A stretch of 64,000 nucleotides of DNA from an uncultured Bacillaceae bacterium (GCA_947497585.1 CANMHG010000008.1:124001-188000); one strand, 5' to 3'. Positions 50,020-60,393 are shown, counted from the stretch's first letter. Notes: generated from the letters alone by a model not told the origin. A program made the numbers and translations.

Positions 50020-50415
50020 ATGGTAACATTATTTACTTCACCTAGCTGTACATCATGTCGTAAGGCTAAATCATGGTTAGAGGAACACAGTATTCCTTAT
50101 ACAGAAAGAAATATTTTCTCTGAGCCATTATCAATTGTTGAAATCAAAGAGATTCTTCGTATGACTGAAGATGGTACTGATGAAATCATCTCAACTCGTT
50201 CGAAGATATTTCAGAAGCTGAATATTAATGTTGAATCCATGCCATTGCAGGATTTATATGCTTTGATTCAAGAGCATCCTGGCTTATTACGTAGACCTAT
50301 CATCATTGATGAGAAACGTTTGCAAGTAGGCTACAATGAGGATGAAATACGACGCTTCTTACCTAGAAGAGTTCGTACTTTCCAGCTTAGAGAAGCACAA
50401 AAATTAGTTAACTAA
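50020..50415 (+). CDS. spx: Spx, thiol-stress transcription regulator
   Basis: This 131-residue ArsC-like protein binds the RNA polymerase alpha subunit and controls thiol-stress genes. The redox switch C10-T-S-C13 ([10 protein letters not shown]) is present, and length equals B. subtilis Spx. ATG 50020 follows AAAGGGAG; an upstream in-frame codon is not supported. Its degradation adaptor YjbH is encoded at 58 kb. Confidence 0.97.
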   Translation: MVTLFTSPSCTSCRKAKSWLEEHSIPYTERNIFSEPLSIVEIKEILRMTEDGTDEIISTRSKIFQKLNINVESMPLQDLYALIQEHPGLLRRPIIIDEKRLQVGYNEDEIRRFLPRRVRTFQLREAQKLVN

Positions 50416-50432
50416 TCATAGAGTACATGTGC

Positions 50433-50469
50433 AAAAAACTTCTACATTTAAAATTGTAGAAGTTTTTGT
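50433..50469. terminator. Terminator of spx
   Basis: AAACTTCTACA pairs with TGTAGAAGTTT around an AT loop, followed by T-rich sequence. It lies between convergent spx and yjbE. Confidence 0.85.
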
Positions 50470-50517
50470 TTTTAATTTTGGTTCTGCTAAATCCTACCTA
50501 TAGCTAAGTCCTGTACC

Positions 50518-51195
50518 CTAGTTCTTAATACTAGAGTAGCTTTTAATCCGGTTTGTAAGTAACCCGGCAAAAAGGATAAGACAAATACTAAGAAAAGGAA
50601 TCATTGTAAGAAGTGGTTGATAGTTTTCATATAAGTAGTGAAGTCTTTCCTCATTGACGAACATTTTTCCTGCAGTGTAGGCAAGTATACTTGCACCGAA
50701 GTAAATGAGTACAGGAAATCTTTCCATTAGGTATAAGATAACTTTACTTCCCCAAATAATGATCGGAATGGATACACATAATCCTAAAACAACGAGATAA
50801 ATATTGCCGTGTGCAGCTCCAGCTATCGCAATAACATTATCAATACCCATGATTAAGTCTGCTATGACAATTGTTTTAATGGCTGCAAATAACGTAATAC
50901 CACCTTTTATCCTAGAAGTATCGTCATTATGATCTACCAGCAATTTGTAGGCGAGTAGTAGTAAGAAGACACCGCCGGCAAATTGTAAAAAAGGAATCTT
51001 TAATAAGTATACAGCTGCGATAGTCACTACAATTCTGATGAACACTGCTAAAACTGTTCCAAGGACTATTGCTTTATTTCGTTTAGTTTCTGGGAGGTTT
51101 CTACAAGCTAGTGCAATTACGATTGCATTATCCCCACCTAAAATAATGTCAATACCAATGATTAATAAAATAGATGTAATTAGCTCTAAGTCCAA
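50518..51195 (-). CDS. yjbE: YjbE, TerC family membrane protein
   Basis: This protein of about 225 residues has seven or so membrane helices and the TerC motifs GGDNAIVIALA and MGIDNVIAIAGA. Family members export manganese or help load metal onto secreted enzymes. TTG 51195 has GGGAGG seven bases upstream; GTG 51198 is an in-frame alternative. I saw no clear manganese riboswitch upstream. The 51217-51509 gap to mecA shows no other feature I can support. Confidence 0.9.
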   Translation of the reverse strand: MDLELITSILLIIGIDIILGGDNAIVIALACRNLPETKRNKAIVLGTVLAVFIRIVVTIAAVYLLKIPFLQFAGGVFLLLLAYKLLVDHNDDTSRIKGGITLFAAIKTIVIADLIMGIDNVIAIAGAAHGNIYLVVLGLCVSIPIIIWGSKVILYLMERFPVLIYFGASILAYTAGKMFVNEERLHYLYENYQPLLTMIPFLSICLILFAGLLTNRIKSYSSIKN

Positions 51196-51509
51196 CACAA
51201 ATCCTCCCTTAGACAAGTCATACTACTATGTATAAGTAAAAAGCAATTTAGTTATGACAACAAACAAAACAGGATTTAAATAAAAGGGTAGGATTATAAG
51301 AGAGGGCGAATAACTGTTTTTATGAAATTCGGCTTTTTTATTTCCATTCTCAAGGTTTTTATCATAAAATAAGAGTACAAGATATTGATGTCTCCTTTAA
51401 AGGATTATCTACTCTTGTTTTTGGGTAAAGTGGTAAAGAACTGTATACATCGAGTCGGGGGTATTTTTGTCCCTTCAAAAATGGAGCTAGAAGGGAGAGG
51501 TTTTAGCTT

Positions 51510-52190
51510 ATGGAAATCGAACGTATTAATGAATATACAGTAAAGTTTTATATTTCATATGTTGATATAGAAGAAAGAGGCTTTGACCGCGAAGAAATTT
51601 GGTATAACCGTGAGAGAAGTGAGGAGCTTTTCTGGGAAATGATGGACGAAGTTCATCAGGAAGAAGAGTTTACAGTAGAGGGGCCATTATGGATTCAAGT
51701 CCAAGCACTAGAAAAAGGTCTTGAAGTTCTGGTAACACGTGCGCAAATATCTAAGGATGGACATAAATTCGAACTGCCAATCTCAGATGAGAAATTTAGA
51801 GATATGCCGGTAGATGAAAGAATTGAATCATTACTTGATGAGCATTTTAATACAAAGAGAAATTCAGAAAGTGATTTACCATCAAATGATGAAGATCAAT
51901 TAGATTTTCTCCTTCGTTTTCAGGATTTTGAAGATGCTATCTCGCTTGCGCATCGTACACAGCTTCTAGAGTTAACTAATAAACTATACTATTTTGAAGG
52001 TCACTATTATCTCTATATCGAATTTTTAGATGCGGATTGTACTGAAGATGAACTTGAGAATACACTAAGTATAGTCTTAGAATACGGCCAAGAATCTAGA
52101 ATTTCAATTCATCGCATTGAAGAGTACGGAAAGACAGTCATGAAAGAAAATGCACTTTCAGAAATAGCTAAACACTTTCCATTAAAATAA
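51510..52190 (+). CDS. mecA: MecA, ClpC adaptor protein
   Basis: This 226-residue protein opens MEIERINEYTVKFYISYVDIEERGF, the substrate-binding N-domain, and has the acidic linker and C-terminal ClpC-binding domain usual for MecA. It targets ComK and other proteins to ClpCP. AAGGGAGAGG precedes the ATG. A strong terminator follows. Confidence 0.96.
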   Translation: MEIERINEYTVKFYISYVDIEERGFDREEIWYNRERSEELFWEMMDEVHQEEEFTVEGPLWIQVQALEKGLEVLVTRAQISKDGHKFELPISDEKFRDMPVDERIESLLDEHFNTKRNSESDLPSNDEDQLDFLLRFQDFEDAISLAHRTQLLELTNKLYYFEGHYYLYIEFLDADCTEDELENTLSIVLEYGQESRISIHRIEEYGKTVMKENALSEIAKHFPLK

Positions 52191-52224
52191 AGGACCGATT
52201 TCAGTGTGAAATCGGTCTTTTTTT
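52190..52224 (+). terminator. Terminator of mecA
   Basis: GACCGATTTC pairs perfectly with GAAATCGGTC around AGTGT, followed by seven T. Confidence 0.88.
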
Positions 52225-52256
52225 ACACTATTGGTTTCCTAGGACGGTGAAACAAT

Positions 52257-53768
52257 ATGAAAAATACATTGAGAGTCATTGTATTTTTAGGCATCATATC
52301 TCTTTTACTTTTTTTCAGCAAAGGTTATTGGGAAGGTTGGCTTCTAGGTGCTTTAAGTATTATGTTTACCCTCTCTGCAATATTTATTGCTATTATTATC
52401 TTTTTAGAAAATAGGCATCCTACGCAAACACTGACTTGGCTAGTAGTACTAGGGAGCTTCCCATTACTCGGATTCTTTTTCTATCTTATTTTTGGACGCA
52501 ACTATAGAAAAAAGAGACTCTTTCAGAAAAAGGCACTATTAGATGAGCAAACCTTTTCTCAATTTGAAGGTATCTTCGAGAATAATGAGGAAAAAATTGA
52601 TCAAGTTGGAGAGAATCAACAACACTTATTTCGTCTAGCACACAGAATCGGTAAGAGCCCTGTTTCCTTTGCTACAGATACGAAAGTATTAACGAATGGT
52701 GAAATGACCTTTTCGACGATATTTGAAGAGCTAAGGAAAGCAAAGCACCATATTCATTTGGAATATTATATTGTGCGCCACGATGGAATCGGCCAACAAT
52801 TGAAGGAAATTCTCATTGAAAGAGTAAAGAATGGAGTCAAAGTTCGATTCTTATATGACGCAGTAGGTGGATGGAAACTCTCTAAGAAGTATATTCGTGA
52901 GCTCCGTGAAGCAGGAGTAGAAATGATTCCATTCTCACCAGTAAAACTTCCGTTTCTAAATAATAAGATTAATTTCCGAAATCACAGAAAAATTGTTATT
53001 GTTGATGGGTCTATTGGATTTGTGGGTGGATTAAATGTTGGAGATGAATACATAGGGAAAAACAAATACTTTGGTTTTTGGCGTGACACCCATCTCATGT
53101 TAAAGGGAGAGGCTGTCCGAACTTTACAACTAATTTTCTTTCAAGATTGGTATCATATGACTGGGGAAAAGCATTTAAATCAACATTATCTTTCTCCAGA
53201 ATTAATAGAAGAAAATCAATTGGGTGGGGTTCAATTAATAGCAGGGGGACCTGATAATGAGTGGGAAGTTATTAAGAATCTATTTTTCTCAATGATTATT
53301 TCTGCTAAAAAGTCGATTTGGATTGCCTCGCCTTATTTTATTCCTGACGAAGATATTTTATCTGCCTTAAAAATAGCCTCATTAAGCGGTATAGATGTTC
53401 GAATTTTAGTTCCTTTCCATCCTGATAAAAAAATTGTATTCTATGCCTCAAGGTCATACTTCCCTGTATTACTCGAAGCGGGTGCAAAGATTTACGAGTA
53501 TAAAAAAGGATTTATGCATAGTAAAATAATGATTATTGATGGTGAGTTAGCTTCAATCGGAACTTCTAATATGGATATGAGAAGCTTTCATTTAAACTTT
53601 GAAATCAACGCGTTTTTATATCGAACAGGAAGTACAACTACATTAGTTCAAGATTTTATTCAAGACATAGAGGACTCAACACAAATTGACAAGGACACCT
53701 TTAGTAAACGTTCATTAAAACAAAGACTATTTGAATCAACCTCGAGATTATTATCACCATTATTATAA
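52257..53768 (+). CDS. cls: Cardiolipin synthase
   Basis: This 503-residue phospholipase-D-family protein has two N-terminal membrane helices and two HKD motifs, NHRKIVIVDG near residue 243 and MHSKIMIIDG near 420. It condenses phosphatidylglycerol into cardiolipin. The ribosome site before the ATG is weak (GGACGGTGA). In B. subtilis coiA follows mecA directly (some Bacillus carry cls here). Confidence 0.93.
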   Translation: MKNTLRVIVFLGIISLLLFFSKGYWEGWLLGALSIMFTLSAIFIAIIIFLENRHPTQTLTWLVVLGSFPLLGFFFYLIFGRNYRKKRLFQKKALLDEQTFSQFEGIFENNEEKIDQVGENQQHLFRLAHRIGKSPVSFATDTKVLTNGEMTFSTIFEELRKAKHHIHLEYYIVRHDGIGQQLKEILIERVKNGVKVRFLYDAVGGWKLSKKYIRELREAGVEMIPFSPVKLPFLNNKINFRNHRKIVIVDGSIGFVGGLNVGDEYIGKNKYFGFWRDTHLMLKGEAVRTLQLIFFQDWYHMTGEKHLNQHYLSPELIEENQLGGVQLIAGGPDNEWEVIKNLFFSMIISAKKSIWIASPYFIPDEDILSALKIASLSGIDVRILVPFHPDKKIVFYASRSYFPVLLEAGAKIYEYKKGFMHSKIMIIDGELASIGTSNMDMRSFHLNFEINAFLYRTGSTTTLVQDFIQDIEDSTQIDKDTFSKRSLKQRLFESTSRLLSPLL

Positions 53769-53796
53769 GCCTTAATTTATGAGGCTTTTTTTTTAT
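53767..53796 (+). terminator. Terminator of cls
   Basis: AAGCCT and AGGCTT pair around about nine bases, followed by eight T. Confidence 0.7.
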
Positions 53797-53862
53797 ATAG
53801 AGGAATCTTCTTAGCTCGTGACGAATAAGGAGAGGTGATAATTATAAAAAGGAGGAATCAAT

Positions 53863-55071
53863 TTGTTTGTTGCAAAAAAGAATGATGGACTTTTTATCTC
53901 ACTACTAGATAGCCGTCCAAAAGAAGATTTAATTCGATTGAGAAATGAATATCAGTTTTACTGTTCAGCCTGTCAACACCCAGTACAGATGAAACTAGGT
54001 GAGAAGCGATTACCTCATTTTGCTCATTTAAGGGATTCGAAGTGTATCACTCAAACAGAGCATGAAACACCATATCATTTAGAGGGGAAAAAACAACTCT
54101 ATAGTTGGTTAAAACATCTAAGTTCTGAATTAGAATTAGAGCCCTTTATAACAGAGATTAAACAAAGACCAGACCTATTAGTAAAGGTAAACAAAAAACA
54201 ATTAGCAATTGAATTTCAATGCTCCCAAATATCGTACGAGCAGCTTAGTAAAAGAACAAAAGCCTATAAATCTATAGACATTCACCCCCTTTGGATACTC
54301 GGTGAATCTTGGTTAAAAATGAATGCAAATCCACTTTTCTCTTTATCCCCATTTCAGTGGTTTTTCGCAACCATACCTCAAAGTACAAACTCGAACAGCT
54401 TTCCATTTATCTTATACTTTAATCCAATGACAAAAATAGCTACAAAACTTTCAAACCTAGTCCCTTTTTCACCAACTCAAACCTTTGCAATGATACAGAA
54501 ATTCACTCCTAACAATACTCTTATTGAAGTTCTATCAGCCTCTTTGTCTCTAAATTCACAAATGTTAACTTTATGGCTTGATAAAAAGAAAAATTGGAGA
54601 TATCAATTTTCGATGTTTCCAGACCGTAAATTAAATCCTCTATTCTTAGCGTTATACAAAGCTCAGATTACAAGAGCTTCTGTTCCTTCAGAAGTCGGGT
54701 TACCTTTTCCTACTGTATATTTAATCGAAACATCAGCAGTTATCTGGCAGTTATGGATTTTACTTGACTCAATCATACCTGTTGGTCCTAAAGAAACCAT
54801 ATCCTTTGATAATACGTATCGTTACTTTAAAAAGAGAGTAGATGAAGGGCATATAAAGATTAGGTCCTTACCAAACGTAGACGGCCAACACTATTCCTTT
54901 GCCATAATGGACTATCTACAAATCCTAACAAAACTAGGTATTTTAAAAAGAATAAATGCACGTAACTTTATCAAAGTAAATGAAATCAAACTTCCCAAGA
55001 ACGCGGAAGAAGCTTTGGCTCTAGATAAGGCTGTATTGAAGAAGTTATATGGTGGTAAATATACCCTGTAA
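53863..55071 (+). CDS. coiA: CoiA, competence protein
   Basis: This 402-residue protein has an N-terminal CSACQHPVQMKLGEKRLPHFAH zinc-finger-like segment near residue 34 and a nuclease-like core LAIEFQCSQIS near 113, as in CoiA, which acts in DNA processing during transformation. It starts at TTG 53863 with GGAGG seven bases upstream. With med, comZ and mecA this gives several competence functions in the window. No ComK box is evident. Confidence 0.92.
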   Translation: MFVAKKNDGLFISLLDSRPKEDLIRLRNEYQFYCSACQHPVQMKLGEKRLPHFAHLRDSKCITQTEHETPYHLEGKKQLYSWLKHLSSELELEPFITEIKQRPDLLVKVNKKQLAIEFQCSQISYEQLSKRTKAYKSIDIHPLWILGESWLKMNANPLFSLSPFQWFFATIPQSTNSNSFPFILYFNPMTKIATKLSNLVPFSPTQTFAMIQKFTPNNTLIEVLSASLSLNSQMLTLWLDKKKNWRYQFSMFPDRKLNPLFLALYKAQITRASVPSEVGLPFPTVYLIETSAVIWQLWILLDSIIPVGPKETISFDNTYRYFKKRVDEGHIKIRSLPNVDGQHYSFAIMDYLQILTKLGILKRINARNFIKVNEIKLPKNAEEALALDKAVLKKLYGGKYTL

Positions 55072-55131
55072 TGAGAAGTTATAGTCGTGTAAATCCTAAT
55101 AAAGGATAGATTCTAGTAGGAGGGATTATCA

Positions 55132-55314
55132 ATGAAAAAGAAGCTTGGCACAAAAAATAAACGAAATAGAGGTCTGTTTTACTCAATATTGGCCATCGGA
55201 GCAGGTGCAGCCATCTATGGCGTTACAAAGACAATGCTAAATAAGAATACCGAAAATAATCCAGATCCTAACTATGAACCAGATAATCCAGAAATATTTA
55301 ATTATTATTATTAA
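55132..55314 (+). CDS. Small hypothetical protein with one hydrophobic segment
   Basis: This 60-residue protein has a basic N-terminus, a short hydrophobic stretch SILAIGAGAAIYGV resembling small DUF3918-like Bacillus proteins, and an Asn/Pro/Glu-rich tail ending in tyrosines. TAGGAGGG precedes the ATG, so it is probably real. Function is unknown. Confidence 0.6.
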   Translation: MKKKLGTKNKRNRGLFYSILAIGAGAAIYGVTKTMLNKNTENNPDPNYEPDNPEIFNYYY

Positions 55315-55338
55315 TACTCCGTAATATAGTAAAAGGAG

Positions 55339-55360
55339 GCCCTACTTTATAAAGTAGGGC
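55339..55360. repeat. Perfect 22-base palindrome upstream of pepF
   Basis: GCCCTACTTTA and its exact complement TAAAGTAGGGC meet without a loop at 55339-55360. No T-run follows, so a simple terminator is unlikely; a weak terminator or protein-binding site are options. Confidence 0.6.
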
Positions 55361-55479
55361 TAAATAGTGAAAGGTCTCAGAGAAAATTCACATTTTAGGA
55401 AGGAAAAAAAGGCTAGTATAACGAAATAATCTAAGATGGAGTTTTTTCGACTATCGAAATACATAAGGAGGTTACACAG

Positions 55480-57297
55480 ATGGCTGAACAAATAGCAGTG
55501 AAGAAATTACCAAATCGTAACGAAATTAAAGTTGAAGACACATGGAGACTTGAAGATATTTTTGAAAATGACCAGGCATGGGAAAATGAATTTTCAGCAG
55601 TAAAAGCAATGATTCCTAAGATTTCTGAATTCCAAGGTAAGTTAGGTGAATCGGCAGATAATTTAGCTGAAGCACTAGCATATCAAGATGCAATCTCAAT
55701 GCGCTTAGGAAAATTATATACATATGCACATATGCGTTATGATCAAGATACAACAAACTCTACTTATCAAGCATTAAATGACCGTGCTGCAAATCTGTAC
55801 ACACAGGTAGGAAGTGCTCTATCATTTATCGTTCCAGAAATCTTATCTGTAGATGAAGCAAAAATAAAATCATTTTTACAAGAAAAAGAAGAGTTAAAGG
55901 TATATGAGCATGCATTAGACGAGATTAACCGTCAGCGTCCACACGTACTTTCTGCAAAGGAAGAAGCATTACTTGCACAAGTATCTGAAGTAACTTCCAC
56001 TTCTAGCAATACTTTCGGAATGCTAAATAACGCAGACTTAACTTTCCCAACAATTAAAGATGAAAATGGGGAAGAGGTTGAAGTGACTCATGGCCGTTAC
56101 ATCCGCTTCTTAGAAAGCGATGATCGTCGAGTAAGAGAAGATGCATTCAAAGCAGTTTATGAAACGTACGGAAAATACAAAAATACTTTTGGCAGTACAC
56201 TAAGTGGTACTGTGAAAAAAGATAATTTTAATGCACGTGTTCGTAACTATAGCTCAGCACGTGAAGCAGCTTTGAGCAACAATAATATCCCTGAATCTGT
56301 TTATGAAAACTTAGTAAACACAATTAATGATAATCTACATTTACTTCACCGTTATGTTCGTTTACGTAAAAAGCTTTTAGGTGTAGATGAACTTCACATG
56401 TACGACCTTTACACTCCTTTAATTAAGGATGTTAAAATGGAGATTCCATATAGTGAAGCAAAAGATTATTTAGTAAAAGGATTAGCTCCACTTGGAGAGG
56501 ATTATTTACGAGTTGTTTCAGAAGGTTTTGATAATCGCTGGGTAGATGTTCATGAGAACAAAGGTAAGAGAAGTGGGGCTTATTCATCTGGAACATATGG
56601 TACAAATCCATATATCCTTATGAACTGGCAAGACAATGTAAACAACTTATTTACACTAGCACATGAATTTGGACACTCAGTGCACAGCTATTATACTCGT
56701 GAAAACCAACCATATCCGTATGGAAATTACTCTATTTTCGTAGCAGAGGTAGCTTCTACATGTAACGAAGCGCTATTAAATGACTATTTATTAAAGACAA
56801 TAGATGATGAGCAAAAGAAACTTTATCTATTAAATCATTATTTAGAAGGCTTCCGTGGAACTGTATTCCGTCAAACAATGTTTGCAGAATTTGAACACTT
56901 AATCCACAAGAAAGCACAAGATGGGGAAGCTTTAACTCCAGACTTATTAACTGAAACTTACTATAACTTAAACAAAAAATACTTTGGTGACGATATTGTT
57001 ATTGATGAAGAAATTGGTTTAGAGTGGGCACGAATTCCTCACTTCTATTACAATTATTATGTATATCAATATGCGACTGGTTTCAGTGCAGCAACTGCTT
57101 TAAGCAAGCAAATCCTTGAAGAGGGTCAACCAGCAGTAGACCGTTATATCAATAACTTCTTAAAAGCGGGAAGCTCAGACTATCCGATTGAAGTGTTAAA
57201 AAGTGCAGGAGTTGACATGACTTCTTCAAAAGCAATTGAAGATGCGTGTAAAGTATTTGAGCAAAAACTAACAGAGATGGAAAATCTTCTAGCATAA
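55480..57297 (+). CDS. pepF: PepF, oligoendopeptidase F
   Basis: This 605-residue M3 metallopeptidase has HEFGHSVHS near residues 394-402 and a downstream glutamate (EVASTCNEAL), the zinc site of oligoendopeptidase F. It cleaves short cytoplasmic peptides and would process peptides brought in by the Opp and App systems. AAGGAGG precedes the ATG. Length is normal. Confidence 0.96.
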   Translation: MAEQIAVKKLPNRNEIKVEDTWRLEDIFENDQAWENEFSAVKAMIPKISEFQGKLGESADNLAEALAYQDAISMRLGKLYTYAHMRYDQDTTNSTYQALNDRAANLYTQVGSALSFIVPEILSVDEAKIKSFLQEKEELKVYEHALDEINRQRPHVLSAKEEALLAQVSEVTSTSSNTFGMLNNADLTFPTIKDENGEEVEVTHGRYIRFLESDDRRVREDAFKAVYETYGKYKNTFGSTLSGTVKKDNFNARVRNYSSAREAALSNNNIPESVYENLVNTINDNLHLLHRYVRLRKKLLGVDELHMYDLYTPLIKDVKMEIPYSEAKDYLVKGLAPLGEDYLRVVSEGFDNRWVDVHENKGKRSGAYSSGTYGTNPYILMNWQDNVNNLFTLAHEFGHSVHSYYTRENQPYPYGNYSIFVAEVASTCNEALLNDYLLKTIDDEQKKLYLLNHYLEGFRGTVFRQTMFAEFEHLIHKKAQDGEALTPDLLTETYYNLNKKYFGDDIVIDEEIGLEWARIPHFYYNYYVYQYATGFSAATALSKQILEEGQPAVDRYINNFLKAGSSDYPIEVLKSAGVDMTSSKAIEDACKVFEQKLTEMENLLA

Positions 57298-57302
57298 TAA
57301 AT

Positions 57303-57346
57303 AACAAGGGGTACTTGATTGATTCAAGTACCCTTTGTTATTTTTT
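57303..57346. terminator. Terminator of pepF
   Basis: A long stem of AACAAGGGGTACTTGA with TTCAAGTACCCTTTGTT (57303-57339) is followed by ATTTTTT. Confidence 0.88.
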
Positions 57347-57365
57347 GCAGCATATTATAGTTGCT

Positions 57366-57548
57366 CTAGTTAAATCCATTGAACCGTTTACGATTGTTTA
57401 AGTTAAATAAGAAGATGAGAATAGCTATGAATAATATTGGAGAAGTAATGTAGAGTGGAAACATACCCAAGAGACCTAATACATTGATGGAAAACGTAAC
57501 AATCACTAGTACTAGTCCAAAGATCACTGAAGGTTTAATAAAAATCAC
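57366..57548 (-). CDS. Small two-helix membrane protein, hypothetical
   Basis: This protein of up to 60 residues has two hydrophobic helices and a basic tail (NLNNRKRFNGFN). AGGGGTGA lies at the start, so GTG 57548 may be too close and a codon slightly downstream may be used. No family is recognised. The gap from 57549 to 57772 shows no other gene. Confidence 0.5.
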   Translation of the reverse strand: MIFIKPSVIFGLVLVIVTFSINVLGLLGMFPLYITSPILFIAILIFLFNLNNRKRFNGFN

Positions 57549-57772
57549 CCCTGGTTAACAGAATTGTCCTTACTATGAAGGTATTGTAGGCTAGTCTATT
57601 TTATGAACATTTCTTTACAAATAGGTGTTACAACTTTGTGAAACAATGAATAAATGAATTGTTATATATAAATAAAATTGATATAGTTATCTTGTGAAGT
57701 AACTCACAAACAAACATTATCCCCTTTGTTTGCTCGTGAAAATTTCTCCATTCCCCTAATTATGTATATGAA

Positions 57773-57806
57773 AAAGTGTAGCATCAGTGGATGCTACACT
57801 TTTCAT
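57773..57806 (-). terminator. Terminator of yjbI-yjbH
   Basis: AAAAGTGTAGCATC pairs perfectly with GATGCTACACTTTT around four bases. It lies just after the yjbH stop on the minus strand. Confidence 0.85.
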
Positions 57807-57814
57807 TTTACAGC

Positions 57815-58687
57815 TTATTCAATATATCTCCAGAAGCTACCGTATTTGACTGGCACATGTTCGACCTTTTGCTTTAATAAGAGTTTTTTCATTTCACGTT
57901 CGACTTCTGAAATTGTTAAATTATAAACAACAGATAATTCCTTTGATGCAACAAATTTAAAATAAGACATAAACTCTTCCATTGGAGGAAGAGAAGAAGG
58001 AGCAGGCTCGTCTCCTAACATATCATGGAGAATGTCTACATACATATCATATGGATAACATCCGGTTATTTTGATTCCTTCATCTTCGATATTTTCATTG
58101 AAAAATACAAGAGTAGGTATCTCGTCTACTTCCATTTCAGAAGTGATTTTTAAATCACATTGAAAGGCTTTTGACGCACTATCTGAGCGGAGATCATTTA
58201 TAAATTCCTCCATATCCAAGTTCACCATGGAAGCACATTCGACTAGGACACTCTCTTCACAAATATTTTGTTTTTCAAGAAAAAGAACTTCTTGTAACTT
58301 TCGAAGAAACCTAATGCCTGCACGCTTTCCTTGTAGCTCGGCTGCTTTTATAGCAACTGAGGCTGCATAAGGAGTTGATATTGGATTTTCAAACCATAAA
58401 GTCCCGTCACAGGACATGCCAGAGCGACTTCCTGTTCTTTCCCATACTTGCGCCATGTTCTCGTGCTTTTGTTTCTTACCAAGATTTAAGGTTGCTAATC
58501 TACCACTTAACACATGGCGGATGGTAAAGAATTGTCCGTACTCTATCATCAGCTTTTTTAACACTGGTTCAAGTGCCCAACAGTCCGGGCATAATGGATC
58601 AAGGAACATATAGATTTCCAGTGGTTTTTTAGAAGTTCCATGGCAGGATTGACTAGAGAACCAGTTTGGATTTGATTTCAAACTCAA
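57815..58687 (-). CDS. spxH: YjbH/SpxH, adaptor for ClpXP degradation of Spx
   Basis: This 290-residue DsbA-like protein has the thioredoxin-type motif C33-P-D-C36 in [15 protein letters not shown]. In B. subtilis it delivers Spx to ClpXP and is inactivated by disulfide stress. It starts at TTG 58687 after AAAGGAG, overlapping the end of yjbI by four bases, so the two are coupled. The pair Spx/YjbH is thus complete in this window. Confidence 0.94.
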   Translation of the reverse strand: MSLKSNPNWFSSQSCHGTSKKPLEIYMFLDPLCPDCWALEPVLKKLMIEYGQFFTIRHVLSGRLATLNLGKKQKHENMAQVWERTGSRSGMSCDGTLWFENPISTPYAASVAIKAAELQGKRAGIRFLRKLQEVLFLEKQNICEESVLVECASMVNLDMEEFINDLRSDSASKAFQCDLKITSEMEVDEIPTLVFFNENIEDEGIKITGCYPYDMYVDILHDMLGDEPAPSSLPPMEEFMSYFKFVASKELSVVYNLTISEVEREMKKLLLKQKVEHVPVKYGSFWRYIE

Positions 58688-59094
58688 GATAATGCTCCTT
58701 TCCGGCCGTGGTCATCTGGAGTGTTAATCATATGTTGTGCAGTCAGAAATAATCGATCATAAAATTCTTTTCGTAATGGCCCTTCTAAACCAATCTCGTC
58801 CATGGCCTCATGCATACAGGCTAACCATGCCTTAGCTCTAGTTGGCGTTATTTCAAAGGGTAGATGTCTTGCTCTTAGCATAGGGTGGCCATGTTCCTCA
58901 GTGTAGAGATTGGGACCACCAAGATATTGAGTTAAAAACTGCTTTTGTTTTCTTGCAGTTTCGGTAAAATCATCGGGAAATATTGGTGCTAAGTCTGGAT
59001 GGTTTCCAACTCGATTATAAAAAGCATCAACAAGCTTTGAAAGAGTTTCTTTTCCCCCAATGGCATCATAAGGTGATTTAATATTGTCTGGCAT
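58684..59094 (-). CDS. yjbI: YjbI, truncated hemoglobin (group II)
   Basis: This 136-residue protein matches group II truncated hemoglobins. H77 in [12 protein letters not shown] is the likely proximal heme ligand, and YYNR-like and W residues line the pocket. AAAGGAG precedes the ATG. It is first in yjbI-yjbH as in B. subtilis. Confidence 0.94.
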   Translation of the reverse strand: MPDNIKSPYDAIGGKETLSKLVDAFYNRVGNHPDLAPIFPDDFTETARKQKQFLTQYLGGPNLYTEEHGHPMLRARHLPFEITPTRAKAWLACMHEAMDEIGLEGPLRKEFYDRLFLTAQHMINTPDDHGRKGALS

Positions 59095-59312
59095 GTTGAT
59101 TACTCCTTTTTTTCACTACGTTTTAAAATGCATGTTTACTTATTACTTATTTTAGCAATGGTTAGGATATATCTCAAATAATGAGCACTTAAAATAATTG
59201 GAAATTAAAAGAATGAATAAAATGTATTAATTAACAAATTTTAGTAGCTTACTTCATCTTTTACTTTATAATAAAGAATAGTAGCGAATTCTTTAACAGG
59301 AAGTGGACGAAT

Positions 59313-60371
59313 ATGAAGGTGTTATTAAAGAGTGCATATCACTCAGATCATGCACTTGAAGTGATTTTTTCTTCTTTACGCTGGCTTTTTTTAGTTTTAT
59401 CAATAGTGGTATTTACCTTTCAATATATTGAAAATCCTGTGCATTTAAAATTAAATATCTTCATAGCTTTAGTTGTTTTTGGTTTTATGTATATGGGTAT
59501 TTCTGATTTTTATTTACATAAGTCACCTGAGGGTTCAAGAGCATATACACTAATGACTAAAGGTGGGCCATTTTTTGATTTTATAGCATTTTCAGCACTT
59601 ATCCCTTTAACTGGGGGAATTGAAAGTCCGTTGTTTCCATTAGCTTATTTAATTATTTTACATATAGTTGTTTATTGGAGATTACTAGGTGGATTAGTTG
59701 CTGCTAGTCTATTTAGTGTAATCTACTCTATCACTTTTTTTGTACAAGTTTCTGATTTTTTCTCTCTACAAAATTTAACGACTTATCTTAGCCAAGTTTT
59801 CTTTTTGTTAATGATTGGTACTCTAGGAGGAATTATTGTTTCAAGAGAGAGGAAATATCATTCTGAAAAACATATGCTAGTTGAAGCGGCAAACCGAGAT
59901 TATCTGACGAATCTTTTAAATCACCGCTCATTTCAGGAGCATTTACGAAAGGATTTAGAAAAGGGAGTCGACTTTCACCTTGTCCTTACCGATATTGATA
60001 AGTTTAAATGTATTAATGATAAATACGGACATGTAATGGGTGATGAAGTATTACGTCAAATAGGAGCAATGATTCATTCTATTATTCCAGTAAAAACAGG
60101 CAAAGCATTCCGATATGGAGGAGAAGAGTTTGCAATTCTTCTTTACACTAATGACCAAAATGAGGTTAATAAGCTCTTAGTTGAAATCAAACAATCTGTA
60201 TCCAACCATAACTTTTTTTGTGAAGGAAAAACATTTTCAGTAACCATGAGTTTCGGAAGCTGTAAACAAAATGGTGAGAGACCAGCACAGTTAGTAGAAA
60301 AAGTTGATAAGCTGCTTTATGAAGCAAAGGATAGTGGAAGGAACTCGATTGTTTATTCGGATGCTGGGTGA
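59313..60371 (+). CDS. Membrane diguanylate cyclase (GGDEF)
   Basis: This 352-residue protein has about six membrane helices (20-180) and a GGDEF domain with RYGGEEF near residues 267-273. It should make cyclic di-GMP. The RxxD inhibitory site is absent in the segment just before GGEEF (PVKTGKAF). It lies between yjbI and cwlQ and is not part of the B. subtilis cluster. The 52-base repeat array begins 22 bases after its stop with no terminator between. Confidence 0.9.
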   Translation: MKVLLKSAYHSDHALEVIFSSLRWLFLVLSIVVFTFQYIENPVHLKLNIFIALVVFGFMYMGISDFYLHKSPEGSRAYTLMTKGGPFFDFIAFSALIPLTGGIESPLFPLAYLIILHIVVYWRLLGGLVAASLFSVIYSITFFVQVSDFFSLQNLTTYLSQVFFLLMIGTLGGIIVSRERKYHSEKHMLVEAANRDYLTNLLNHRSFQEHLRKDLEKGVDFHLVLTDIDKFKCINDKYGHVMGDEVLRQIGAMIHSIIPVKTGKAFRYGGEEFAILLYTNDQNEVNKLLVEIKQSVSNHNFFCEGKTFSVTMSFGSCKQNGERPAQLVEKVDKLLYEAKDSGRNSIVYSDAG

Positions 60372-60393
60372 TTTGAAGGCTTTGGATTTGGAG

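Noticed and set aside
50518-51509. Manganese (yybP-ykoY) riboswitch for yjbE
   Set aside because: I looked for the conserved motif upstream of yjbE because other TerC genes have it, but found no convincing match.
53780-53862. ComK box upstream of coiA
   Set aside because: No pair of AAAA-N5-TTTT boxes with proper spacing could be seen.
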